Part shown: positions 55,694 through 64,000 of the stretch, one piece after another
How the letters are laid out: each line of letters starts with the position of its first letter
How positions within the stretch are numbered: the first letter of the stretch is position 1
From: Bacteroidota bacterium
GTDB taxonomy: Bacteria; Bacteroidota; Bacteroidia; Chitinophagales; LD1
DNA: 64,000 nt
Direction: 5' to 3'
NCBI GenBank assembly: GCA_016715625.1
Contig: JADJZU010000011.1
Coordinates: 1-64,000, forward strand
Notes under the pieces: generated by a model
The model's input: only the letters and a program-made list of their open reading frames with translations
Told to the model about the DNA's origin: nothing
Database searches by the model: none
Made by a program: the position numbers and the translations under genes

Positions 55694-58600
55694 ATGAGCA
55701 ACATGAACAGAATATTTACCACTCTCGTTTTATTAGCGCTTTGCAGCATATCTTTTGCGCAAAACGTAAATCTGGAAGTTCGCATTACACGATTAGAGAG
55801 AAACCCTTACGCTGATTGTGCCGCTTGTGGCGACCCCGACCCTACCTGGATAGTAAGAGGAATTCACAATGGTGCCGGTGCTTTCCCGGTTACTAACTGT
55901 TGGCACTTTGGTGAAATGACCTCTACAGTCTATGACATTGCCGATTACCCCATCATAAATATCAACAACTCAAATGCTACTTCCTACACGTTAGGATTTC
56001 AGGATGCCTTTGAAAAAAGCTGTAGTAGCAATAATTGCACTTATGAAGGCTACAACTTCTTTACTTGCTTTCCATCGGTTTTTGGCGATAGCAGACGCTG
56101 CCAAAACATAAACTTATGGACTGAAAATTTCAGAAATCAGACCCCGTGCCAGTGGCATACCGCCTGGTCGCCCAACTGCGGTGATTTCCGTTTTGAGTAC
56201 TCCTTCCGGTGGTCTTTTGCCTACGCTCCCACACTTACCACGCAACCTACACCCAGCAGCACTCTTTGTTTAGGCAATCCGCAAACACTTACGGTGAATG
56301 CCGCATTAGATGCAAATGGCTGGAACACAGGGGTGAATTTCCAATGGCAACAGAGTTTGAGCACCGCCTGCCCGGGAACAGGATGGGTAGATATTGCCGG
56401 AGCAACCTCGAACAGCTACACGGTAGATCAAACTCCCGGAACACGGCTGTATCGTTGTAAGGTAACTTCCAATTGTAATGCGGATTTTTCGAGCAATACA
56501 ACTATTTCTAATTGTGCGCTGGTAACTTACAATCCTATCGGATCTCCCGGTGACCCGGTTCCCGATATTGTATCAGGGATTTGCGGTTCAACTGTATTGC
56601 CCGGCTCCACGCATCAACTCACGGTGGTATCGCCACCAAATCCGGGCGCTGTATTAGGACTTACCGGCTACACCTGGAATACCAACGGAGGCTCACCAAC
56701 CACCGATAATGGTTCGAATTTTACCTGGACCGCACCCGTAACTCCGGGCACCTATTCCATCAACCTTACTTATAATGACGCTTGCCCTCAACCGGATGCG
56801 CAGTCGAATGTATGTGTGGTGACAGTAGGTTCTTCTACCTGTGATTTTGCATACGTAGCCACCTATGGCGAAGACTCCGTTTATCGTGGTGGACCGGACA
56901 ACCCATATAAATCGCTGGAATATGCTTTGACCCAGCTTAACGGTAGAAAATATATCAGAATGGCAACGGGGACCTATAACGAGGTAAACCCATTGCAACT
57001 TCAAAACGACCTCATTATCGAAGGGGGATATAAAGTATTGAACAATATATGGACCAAGCAAAATGCCGACAGTACTACTATTGTTTGCACAGGCACACAA
57101 GTCATCAATAACGATGTAGCACACCGCGTTGGGTTTGTTTCCGACAATGATGACAACTGGATGTTGCAGGATTTGGTAATTGTTACAACAAACATCAATT
57201 CAAAAACAATTTCTTCTCGCGGGTATTCCAATTATGGTGTGTTAGCTATCAATGGCTCCTCGGGCTTTGAAATTGTTCGTACCAAAATATATGCGGGAGA
57301 TGCAGCAGACGGTGCCGCAGGAGTTACACCAGCCGGAACCGGTGGTGGTGGTGGTGGTGGTAACGGTGGTGGTGGCGGTAATGGTAGTAACACCCGATGC
57401 AACGGTAGTGGTGGTGGTGGCAACAGCGGTGGAAATGGAAATGGTGGCGCAAGCGCTGGTGGTGCCGGCTCGGGATGTGGCGGTGGAGGATGTAATATTT
57501 TTGGATGTAATGCCAGCGGATGCACAGGCGGTGCGGGTGGCAATGGATCAGACGGTGCTTTGGGTGGCGGATTTGCAGCTGGTGTAAGACCTGCTACACC
57601 TGGAGTAGCCTCACCATACTACATACCGGCAGGACTTGCCGGAAACGGTAGTAACGGTTTTGGTGGTGGTGGTGGTGGTGGTGGTGGTGGTGGCGATATT
57701 GGCTCGTGCTGCACTTGTAGCTGTGGAGGTGGTGGAACACCCAATGGCGGTAGTGGCGGTGCCGGTGGTGGTGGTGGATTAGGCGGACCGGGTGGATATG
57801 GTGGTGGTGGTTCTTTTGCATTGTATGCCAGCGGAGCTGGAACCTCAGGAACAATAACAACATCATTGGTATTGCGTGGCGATGGTGGAACAGGAGGTGA
57901 TGGTGCTGCGGGACAAAACGGTGGTGCCGGAGCGTTTGGTGCTGGTGGAAATAACCACGGTGGATGCGATGGTGGTGTAGGAGGTAACGGTGGCCGCGGA
58001 GGTAATGGCGGTAATGGCGGTCGCGGACAAGATGGAGCAAATGGTTTGGATATGAATATTGCCACCGCTGGCGGTGCAGTAATCAACGGTTCCTCAACGG
58101 CAGTGCCAAATGTTTATACTGTTGGCATCAACTATGAAAACAGTAAGGCTTGTATCAACTCCGAAATCAGTATGACCAAATCATCCGGAGTGTGGTCTTT
58201 CCCATCATCGTTGAATATCGTAAACGATTTGCGCGACCAGCCGGCTGGAGGTCCAATATCCAGCTACAGCGCAGGAAGCAGTCCGGTGTTGGTGTACACC
58301 ACTACCCCATCTGTAGATATTGACCTGACCATTAACGGAAATCTTTACGCTAAGTATTTGAAAATTGCAGACGACAATCGTACATTACCGGTTATTAGTG
58401 TTTCATCCGGTACCATTTGTGTAGATGGCAGTGTGAACCTGACGGCCACGCACTGGGGAACCGAAACGGAATTTGACTGGAGAGTCTATCAAGGCACCAA
58501 TGTCAACAATCCTTTGTATCAATCCACCTTACCAAGTCCGAACGTAAATCTCTTTGGCTTTGCACCCGGATTGTATTCGGTGCGATATCGTGTTCGCGAA

Positions 58601-60700
58601 GCTTGCTGTGGCTGGAGCAAGCCGGTGTTTGATACTATCAGAATCGCTCCGTTGCCCATTCAGTTTATTGTAGGGGGTGGCGGCAACTATTGCCCTGGTT
58701 CAGCAGGCTCTGTGGTCACTGTGAATGGATCAGAATTAGGCGTTACTTATTATCTGCAATTGAATGGCGTGTCGGTAGATTCCTTAACAGGTACCGGAGG
58801 GTTTTTAAATTTTGCTCCACAAACAGCCGTTGGAAATTATACGGTGATAGCGGTTCGCTTTGCACTATGTGAAGTTCAAATGTTCGGCAATGCCACAATC
58901 AACGTATACCCCGAGCCTTTGAAGTTTAATGTGACAGGCACCGATACCATTTGTTTGGCAGGTCAGGTTACCAATACACAAATTACGCTTAGCGGGTCAG
59001 AGTTTGGCGTTAACTATCAACTTTACAAAAATGGCAACATACCGGTTAATGTTGCGTTGCCCGGCAGCACTTTGCCCATTGTATTCAACAACATTAATGA
59101 ACCCGGCACTTACACCGTAGTGGGTACCAATTCTATTACCGGATGCTCCACTCCTATGAACGATAGCGCTGTTATCTTCCTGGCTCCGCAACCGGTTAAG
59201 TTTAATGTATCGGGTGGTGGTGCATTCTGCGATGGCGATTCGGGCGTGGTGGTTTCCATTGATGGCTCCGAAGTCAATTCCATTTATGTCTTGCTTCAAG
59301 GCGGTGTGTTACCGGCTGTTCCCAACGAAACAGGAACCGGAAATGCTATTGACTTTACAAAAGTAGCCGCCCCCGGTTTTTACAAAGTTCGTGGAATAAG
59401 CCCTTACGGCTGTGAGAGCTACATGAACGATTCTGTTTGGGTAAACAAACTCCTGAATCCTGCTATCAATAGTGTAGTCATTAGTGATGCGCTTTGCAAC
59501 AATGCCAACAATGGAAGCATAGCAATCAATGCTACTACCCTCAATGGCAATGTGCAATACTCGATTGACAGCGCATTAACTTTTGCTGCCTCCGGAATAT
59601 TCAACGGACTTGGCGCTAAGAACTACTACATTGTAGTGCAAGATGACAGCGGTTGTGTTAGTAAATACAATGCAAACCCTGTAGTGGTAGATGAGCCTAT
59701 TGCGCTCAATATTCTGCTGCAGGGCGAAAGTCCAAAATGCTTTGGCGACCAAACCGGTTCAGCCACGGCAATCGTCAGCGGTGGAAGCATCCCTTATGCT
59801 TACGCCTGGAACACAACTCCGGTGCAAACCAACTTTGCCATCAGCAATCTTTCCGGTAATGCAAGCTATACGGTCACCGTAACAGACCAAAACAACTGTT
59901 CTGCTTCTGCATCCGTAGCCTTAAGTGAGCCAACCGAAATTAAAGTAACGCTCGAACCGGCCAACGTGCGCTGTTTCCAAGGTAATGACGGACAGGTTTC
60001 TATATCAGTAACCGGAGGTGTAACACCGTATGAATATTATCTGAATGGGGCATTCCAAACCGACAGTGTTTACACCGGACTTACCGAAGGTATTTACACC
60101 GTTATTGTTCAGGACAACAATAGTTGCAGCGAGAGTGTAACTTTCACCATCACTCAACCACAAGGTTTCTCCGTAAATGCAGGACCTGATTTAATTTCTG
60201 TGAGAGGGCAGACCGTTACATTAAACGGTAGTGCTGCATCCGCTAACGGTATCATTGGCTACTGGTGGATGCCGGATGTAAACTTAAGTTGCACTGCTTG
60301 TCAAAGTACCAATGCTACACCAGACTCCACTATCAGTTATGTTCTGATGGCAATGGACGGTGACAGTTGTGTAGGTTACGACTCCATGGTTGTGGTGGTT
60401 AAAAATTCTGTGCAGTATTTTATACCCACTGCATTTAGCCCCAATGCAGACGGATTAAATGACTTTTTTGAGTTTGATATTCTGGGCGCTAACAGCACCG
60501 AGGTATCTATCTTTAACCGCTGGGGCGAAAGAATCTACTTTAACCCCGCGCAATACAACGGAAACAATAATGGGAACGCATTTGATGGCACCAAAGACGG
60601 CAATAAACTACCGGTAGACACTTATGTCTACAAGCTGGTGGTCAGTTTCTTTGATAACAGCACCGAAGAAATCAGCGGTAGTATTACCATTGTTCGATAA
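55694..60700 (+). CDS. Large glycine-rich surface protein with beta-helix region, SprB repeats and T9SS type B tail
   Basis: 1,668 residues. Signal peptide (MNRIFTTLVLLALCSISFAQ), an N-terminal Cys-rich domain (ADCAACGDPDPTWIVRG), Ig-like parts, then VYRGGPDNPYKSLEYALTQL and IEGGYKV as in right-handed beta-helix proteins. A glycine-rich block of about 240 residues (about 550-790) contains Gly runs of up to 11. Further Ig-like modules (KFNVTGTDTICLAGQVTNTQ and others) follow, then three SprB repeats (SDALCNNANNGSI, SPKCFGDQTGSAT, NVRCFQGNDGQVS), a PKD-like domain (SVNAGPDLISVRGQTVTL) and FIPTAFSPNADGLNDFFEF of the type B domain. The two N-terminal Mets are MSNM; the second (55703) begins the signal. 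Probably an adhesin or extracellular matrix protein. Confidence 0.9.
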   Translation: MSNMNRIFTTLVLLALCSISFAQNVNLEVRITRLERNPYADCAACGDPDPTWIVRGIHNGAGAFPVTNCWHFGEMTSTVYDIADYPIININNSNATSYTLGFQDAFEKSCSSNNCTYEGYNFFTCFPSVFGDSRRCQNINLWTENFRNQTPCQWHTAWSPNCGDFRFEYSFRWSFAYAPTLTTQPTPSSTLCLGNPQTLTVNAALDANGWNTGVNFQWQQSLSTACPGTGWVDIAGATSNSYTVDQTPGTRLYRCKVTSNCNADFSSNTTISNCALVTYNPIGSPGDPVPDIVSGICGSTVLPGSTHQLTVVSPPNPGAVLGLTGYTWNTNGGSPTTDNGSNFTWTAPVTPGTYSINLTYNDACPQPDAQSNVCVVTVGSSTCDFAYVATYGEDSVYRGGPDNPYKSLEYALTQLNGRKYIRMATGTYNEVNPLQLQNDLIIEGGYKVLNNIWTKQNADSTTIVCTGTQVINNDVAHRVGFVSDNDDNWMLQDLVIVTTNINSKTISSRGYSNYGVLAINGSSGFEIVRTKIYAGDAADGAAGVTPAGTGGGGGGGNGGGGGNGSNTRCNGSGGGGNSGGNGNGGASAGGAGSGCGGGGCNIFGCNASGCTGGAGGNGSDGALGGGFAAGVRPATPGVASPYYIPAGLAGNGSNGFGGGGGGGGGGGDIGSCCTCSCGGGGTPNGGSGGAGGGGGLGGPGGYGGGGSFALYASGAGTSGTITTSLVLRGDGGTGGDGAAGQNGGAGAFGAGGNNHGGCDGGVGGNGGRGGNGGNGGRGQDGANGLDMNIATAGGAVINGSSTAVPNVYTVGINYENSKACINSEISMTKSSGVWSFPSSLNIVNDLRDQPAGGPISSYSAGSSPVLVYTTTPSVDIDLTINGNLYAKYLKIADDNRTLPVISVSSGTICVDGSVNLTATHWGTETEFDWRVYQGTNVNNPLYQSTLPSPNVNLFGFAPGLYSVRYRVREACCGWSKPVFDTIRIAPLPIQFIVGGGGNYCPGSAGSVVTVNGSELGVTYYLQLNGVSVDSLTGTGGFLNFAPQTAVGNYTVIAVRFALCEVQMFGNATINVYPEPLKFNVTGTDTICLAGQVTNTQITLSGSEFGVNYQLYKNGNIPVNVALPGSTLPIVFNNINEPGTYTVVGTNSITGCSTPMNDSAVIFLAPQPVKFNVSGGGAFCDGDSGVVVSIDGSEVNSIYVLLQGGVLPAVPNETGTGNAIDFTKVAAPGFYKVRGISPYGCESYMNDSVWVNKLLNPAINSVVISDALCNNANNGSIAINATTLNGNVQYSIDSALTFAASGIFNGLGAKNYYIVVQDDSGCVSKYNANPVVVDEPIALNILLQGESPKCFGDQTGSATAIVSGGSIPYAYAWNTTPVQTNFAISNLSGNASYTVTVTDQNNCSASASVALSEPTEIKVTLEPANVRCFQGNDGQVSISVTGGVTPYEYYLNGAFQTDSVYTGLTEGIYTVIVQDNNSCSESVTFTITQPQGFSVNAGPDLISVRGQTVTLNGSAASANGIIGYWWMPDVNLSCTACQSTNATPDSTISYVLMAMDGDSCVGYDSMVVVVKNSVQYFIPTAFSPNADGLNDFFEFDILGANSTEVSIFNRWGERIYFNPAQYNGNNNGNAFDGTKDGNKLPVDTYVYKLVVSFFDNSTEEISGSITIVR
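57340..58060 (+). repeat. Glycine-codon-rich low-complexity block with (GGT)10
   Basis: A long purine-pyrimidine biased stretch of GGT/GGC/GGA codons. The clearest microsatellite is GGT x10 plus GGC at 57662-57694 (11 glycines). Length changes would keep the frame. Opposite-strand open frames here are products of composition only. Confidence 0.9.
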
Positions 60701-60719
60701 GGTCAGAAACGAATCACAA

Positions 60720-60757
60720 AAAAAAGAGGCACCCGAAATGTGCCTCTTTTTTTTGTA
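60720..60757 (+). terminator. Terminator of the glycine-rich adhesin
   Basis: AGAGGCAC-CCGAAAT-GTGCCTCT hairpin with a preceding A-run and following T-run, 25 bases after the stop. Confidence 0.85.
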
Positions 60758-60853
60758 TACCTGTTTAGTCCAAAAATGAAATTCTCATTTCCCCTAAAAT
60801 AACTTTATTCGCACCCGTCTGTTTCTATTCCGGACGAACTAAAAAAATATAAC

Positions 60854-61732
60854 ATGAGCGTATTGGTCAACAAAGATTCAAGAATCATTGTGCAGGGTTT
60901 CACCGGAAAGGAAGGAACCTTTCATGCCACTCAAATGATAGAATACGGCACGCCCGTGGTGGGTGGTGTAACTCCCGGCAAAGGCGGTGAAAAACATTTA
61001 GACAAGCCTATTTTCAATACCGTAGCCGATGCTAAAAAAGCTACCGGATGCAATGTAAGTATCATCTTTGTGCCACCGGCTTTTGCAGCCGATGCCATTA
61101 TGGAGGCAGCCGATGCCGGCATCGAATTGGTCGTTTGTATTACAGAAGGTATTCCGGTGCAGGACATGGTAAAAGTAAAGAGCTATCTAAGCGATAAATG
61201 CACTCGCCTCATTGGCCCCAACTGCCCCGGAGTTATTACCCCAGAAGAAGCTAAAGTAGGTATTATGCCTGCGTTTGTTTTCAAAAAAGGAAGAGTAGGC
61301 ATTGTATCCAAATCCGGAACGCTGACCTACGAAGCAGCCGACCAGGTAGTGAAAGCCGGCTTGGGTGTATCTACCGCCATTGGAATCGGAGGAGACCCCA
61401 TTATAGGCACCACTACCAAAGAAGCGGTAGAATTGTTTATGAATGATCCGGCTACCGATGCAATAATTATGATTGGCGAAATTGGCGGAAGCCTGGAGGC
61501 CGATGCTGCGCGCTGGATAAAAGCCAACGGAAATAAAAAACCGGTGGTGGGTTTCATTGCCGGTCAAACAGCTCCGGCAGGACGCAGAATGGGCCATGCC
61601 GGTGCCATAATTGGTGGTAAGGATGATACCGCAGCCGCTAAAATGGAAATTATGCGTGAATGCGGTTTATATGTTGTGGACTCACCGGCAGGAATTGGCG
61701 AAATGGTTGCCAAAGTTTTAAGTGGCAAATAG
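60854..61732 (+). CDS. sucD: Succinyl-CoA ligase [ADP-forming] alpha subunit
   Basis: 292 residues. CoA-binding Rossmann domain (IVQGFTGKEGTFHATQMIEYG), then the ligase domain with GPNCPGVITPEEAKVGIMP, GTLTYEAADQVVKAGLG, GEIGGSLEADAARW and the phosphorylated His248 in RRMGHAGAIIGGKDDTA. It catalyses succinyl-CoA + ADP + Pi interconversion in the TCA cycle together with SucC, which is not in this window. Length and motifs are entirely typical. Terminator follows at 61761. Confidence 0.97.
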   Translation: MSVLVNKDSRIIVQGFTGKEGTFHATQMIEYGTPVVGGVTPGKGGEKHLDKPIFNTVADAKKATGCNVSIIFVPPAFAADAIMEAADAGIELVVCITEGIPVQDMVKVKSYLSDKCTRLIGPNCPGVITPEEAKVGIMPAFVFKKGRVGIVSKSGTLTYEAADQVVKAGLGVSTAIGIGGDPIIGTTTKEAVELFMNDPATDAIIMIGEIGGSLEADAARWIKANGNKKPVVGFIAGQTAPAGRRMGHAGAIIGGKDDTAAAKMEIMRECGLYVVDSPAGIGEMVAKVLSGK

Positions 61733-61760
61733 TTTTTAGTCTCTATTACTTCATTCTAAG

Positions 61761-61788
61761 ATGGTTGGCTTACCCCCAACCATTTTTA
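61761..61788 (+). terminator. Terminator of sucD
   Basis: ATGGTTGG/CCAACCAT stem of 8 bp with TTTTTATTTT, 28 bases after the stop. Confidence 0.75.
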
Positions 61789-61815
61789 TTTTCACACTTA
61801 CAAAAATCAACCGTC

Positions 61816-62223
61816 ATGAAAAAAACAACTATGCTTCTCAGTGCATTGGCACTACTCTTTCTTGTGTCACTCAGTTCTTGCCAGAAAGACTGGGCAGAGC
61901 AATGGATTGGCACCTATACAGGCACTGCTGGCAGCAATACATTTAACCGGGTAGTGGTATCTAAAGTGAACAACAAAACCATTAAAATGGAATTGCAAAC
62001 GTTGGTGCTGGGTTCGCCTTACACCTACGCTACCATCGGCAATGGGAAACTGAATAGCGAAACTACAGTAAGTATTAGTGAAGATGGCACTGTAGCCGGC
62101 TACAGCGGCACTTATACCTTTACAGGTGGTGGTACCCTCAATGGCAACACGCTCACGCTAAGTGGCGCAGCGGCTCAACCGGGGGCCTCTACGCTCTATT
62201 ACACCTTCACGGGAAGTAAATAA
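61816..62223 (+). CDS. Small lipoprotein of unknown function
   Basis: 135 residues. MKKTTMLLSALALLFLVSL followed by SSCQKDW gives a lipoprotein signal with cysteine 23. The body consists of beta strands ending YYTFTGSK, as in lipocalin-like or other small Bacteroidota lipoproteins (IGTYTGTAG, TVSISEDGTVAGYSG). No ligand or enzyme motif. The ATG at 61816 was chosen because the signal starts there; a longer frame upstream reads into the sucD 3' end and is not supported. Followed after 13 bases by the short-chain dehydrogenase. Confidence 0.8.
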   Translation: MKKTTMLLSALALLFLVSLSSCQKDWAEQWIGTYTGTAGSNTFNRVVVSKVNNKTIKMELQTLVLGSPYTYATIGNGKLNSETTVSISEDGTVAGYSGTYTFTGGGTLNGNTLTLSGAAAQPGASTLYYTFTGSK

Positions 62224-62236
62224 GCGTGGCAAAATC

Positions 62237-63006
62237 ATGAACTACACACTCATTACGGTGCCAGCAAAGGAATAGGCAAAGCCATCGCTATAGAAGCGGC
62301 CAACAGGAAAATGAACTTGTTGTTGGTAGCGCGCTCCAAAGAACTATTGGAACAACTAGCCGAAGAGCTTTCGAGCAAAAATGTATCGGTAAAAATACTG
62401 GCTACGGACTTGCTGGCAGAAGATGCACACAAAAAAATATTCGGCTTTGTAAAAGAACAAGGCCTGCAGGTAAATATGCTCATCAACAATGCCGGTATGG
62501 GTGGCTATGGCAAATTCCGCGAGATGGATTTGCAAAAGCAGCTCGATATAATGAAACTGAACGTAGATAGCTGCGTAAAGATGGCTCACGAATTTTTGAA
62601 CACCACCAGCAATACCCAGCGAAGGTATATATTAAACACCGTGAGCACCGGTGCTTTTCAGCCGGTTCCTTTAATGACTATTTATGCAGCAACAAAGGCA
62701 TTTATGTTGTCTTTTTCGAGGGGGCTACGTCATGAATTGAAAAAGGAAAATGTATTTGTAACAGCTCTATGTCCGGGCGGAACAGAAACTGAATTTTTTA
62801 AACCTGCGGGCATGGAAGAAGTGGTTAAAAAAAATGCACAGTTTATGATGAGTGCAGATAAAGTAGCCAAAGCCGGACTAGATGGACTGAGAAAAAATAA
62901 AAGTGTGGTAGTGCCTGGCTTTACCAATAAAATGGGTGCGCTATCGGCCAAACTAGTGCCGCACGATGTAGTGGTGCCGGTGGCAGCTATGTTTTTTAAA
63001 GAGTAA
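62237..63006 (+). pseudogene. Short-chain dehydrogenase (SDR); one base missing near the start
   Basis: The ATG at 62237-62239 gives MNYTLIT and then the frame changes at about 62256 (ATTACGGTGCC, where ATTACCGGTGCC would read TGASKGIGKAIA). Beyond that the frame is intact: NMLINNAGMGGYG, NTVSTGAFQPVPLMTIYAATKA with the catalytic Ser and Tyr-x3-Lys, and FVTALCPGGTETEF. Without the first part it has no cofactor glycine motif, so if the break is real the enzyme is dead. About 256 residues. Related to the FabG/DltE-type SDRs of broad specificity; substrate unknown. 13 bases after the lipoprotein gene. Confidence 0.8.
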
Positions 63007-63037
63007 TTTGTAAACAGAATTTTAAAACAATCGGAAG

Positions 63038-63934
63038 ATGATAAAGAAAGTATCGGTGATAGGTGCAGGCACCATGGGCAATGGAATAGCGCAAGTATTT
63101 GCCATGAACGATTATGAAGTAAAACTGGTAGACCTTTCGCAGCCTGCGCTGGATAAAGCCCTGGCTACCATTACCAAAAATGCTGACCGCATGATTGCGA
63201 AAGGTACCATCAGCGAAAATGTAAAACAACAATTGCTAAGGAACCTAAGCACACACACCGCGCTGGAAGTATGTGCCGATGCCGATTTAGTAGTGGAGGC
63301 TGCCACCGAAAACGTAGATATTAAACTTCAACTGTTTCGGCAGCTGCACAGCATTTGTAAACCTGAAACCATTTTGGCTTCCAATACCTCCTCCATTTCC
63401 ATTACCCGTATTGCCGCAGCTACGGGGCGGGCCGATAAAGTGATAGGAATGCACTTTATGAACCCTGTGCCGCTGATGAAACTGGTCGAAATTATACGGG
63501 GGTATGCAACTTCTGACGAAGTAATGAAACATATTTCGGACACCTCACGTAAACTGAGCAAGATTCCGGTAGAAGCAAATGATTACCCCGGCTTTGTGGC
63601 AAACAGGATACTGATGCCAATGATAAACGAAGCCATCTGCACCCTACACGAAGGAGTAGCAGGGGTCAGTGAGATTGATACAGTGATGAAGCTTGGAATG
63701 GCTCATCCGATGGGACCTCTTCAGTTGGCTGATTTTATAGGCTTAGATGTTTGCCTGGCCATTTTGAAGGTGCTCCACGATGGGTTCGGAAATCCGAAAT
63801 ATGCGCCCTGCCCGCTGTTGGTCAACATGGTGACAGCAGGATATCTGGGAGCAAAAAGCGGAGAAGGATTTTACAAATACACGCCAGGTGAGAAGGACCT
63901 GGTGGTATCTGATAGATTCAAAGCCCGAGGTTAA
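63038..63934 (+). CDS. hbd: 3-hydroxybutyryl-CoA/3-hydroxyacyl-CoA dehydrogenase
   Basis: 298 residues. NAD-binding SVIGAGTMGNGIAQVFAMND; substrate-domain motif IGMHFMNPVPLMKLVEII with the catalytic His; DYPGFVANRILMPMINEAI; MGPLQLADFIGLDVCLAI. It oxidises 3-hydroxyacyl-CoA to 3-oxoacyl-CoA (or the reverse in butyrate synthesis) in the cytosol. Full length for the family and intact. It is 31 bases downstream of the SDR gene and may form an operon with it. The last 66 bases of the window after it hold nothing recognisable. Confidence 0.93.
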   Translation: MIKKVSVIGAGTMGNGIAQVFAMNDYEVKLVDLSQPALDKALATITKNADRMIAKGTISENVKQQLLRNLSTHTALEVCADADLVVEAATENVDIKLQLFRQLHSICKPETILASNTSSISITRIAAATGRADKVIGMHFMNPVPLMKLVEIIRGYATSDEVMKHISDTSRKLSKIPVEANDYPGFVANRILMPMINEAICTLHEGVAGVSEIDTVMKLGMAHPMGPLQLADFIGLDVCLAILKVLHDGFGNPKYAPCPLLVNMVTAGYLGAKSGEGFYKYTPGEKDLVVSDRFKARG

Positions 63935-64000
63935 AATGGAGTAACATCCTCACCAAGGGCAGCGGGTCGAAAAACAATAACCAATCACCCAAAACCGAGA

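Noticed and set aside
57232..58086. Pro/His-rich open frames on the minus strand of the glycine block
   Set aside because: They are the reverse of GGN codon runs; no start context or family signal.

Overview
The window reads as chromosomal DNA of a Bacteroidota bacterium, probably from a Chitinophagales/Saprospirales-like group, though the order is inference. The reasons are: three giant SprB-repeat surface proteins ending in the type B C-terminal domain of the type IX secretion system (T9SS, 'gliding motility-associated C-terminal domain'), a further protein with a type A T9SS tail, a carboxypeptidase-regulatory-domain TonB receptor, a LytS/LytTR two-component pair, and one clean Bacteroidota promoter (TTTG-N19-TACATTTG). 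There is no sign of a phage, plasmid, transposase or CRISPR array.

Layout. 1-9.1 kb (minus strand): a heavy-metal efflux and redox cluster. In transcription order it holds a DUF6660-like protein, a CusA/CzcA pump, a TolC-like channel, a CusB-like adaptor, an acyl carrier protein, a small Cys-containing membrane protein, a lipoprotein, a haem/beta-propeller protein and a CPMC redoxin running off the left edge. Almost every gene here, and the tRNA-Lys, is broken by single-base indels, whereas 9.2-64 kb has only three frame breaks. I read this as poor sequence at a contig end, not as true decay, but the sequence alone cannot decide. 9.2-16.3 kb: an alpha/beta hydrolase, then a tight minus-strand operon DUF4856 - imelysin - HTTM - FecA-like TonB receptor - tiny Cys/Lys-rich protein, probably for iron or another metal. 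16.5-21.8 kb: FabG, a large membrane protein, an unknown exported protein and a DUF6056 membrane protein.

22-34 kb: a 4,016-residue adhesin with 37 SprB repeats. 34-41 kb: a TPR protein, a beta-barrel, an ALDH7-type aldehyde dehydrogenase, a terpene-cyclase-fold repeat protein, a secreted hydrolase and a non-coding-looking minisatellite of ten 42-bp units. 41.6-44 kb: a DUF4397 surface protein. 44.2-49.7 kb: a MacAB-like exporter co-transcribed with a histidine kinase and a response regulator, then a DinB protein. 49.8-54.9 kb: a second SprB adhesin (13 repeats, one frame break). 55-60.7 kb: tRNA-Gln, a small exported protein and a third adhesin with a glycine-rich core. 60.8-64 kb: succinyl-CoA ligase alpha, a lipoprotein, a short-chain dehydrogenase and 3-hydroxyacyl-CoA dehydrogenase.

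The most interesting result is that the two large SprB adhesins are paralogues with matching ends. The larger carries exactly 24 extra repeats, arranged as eight copies of a three-repeat (about 225-residue) block, and part of this was duplicated very recently.
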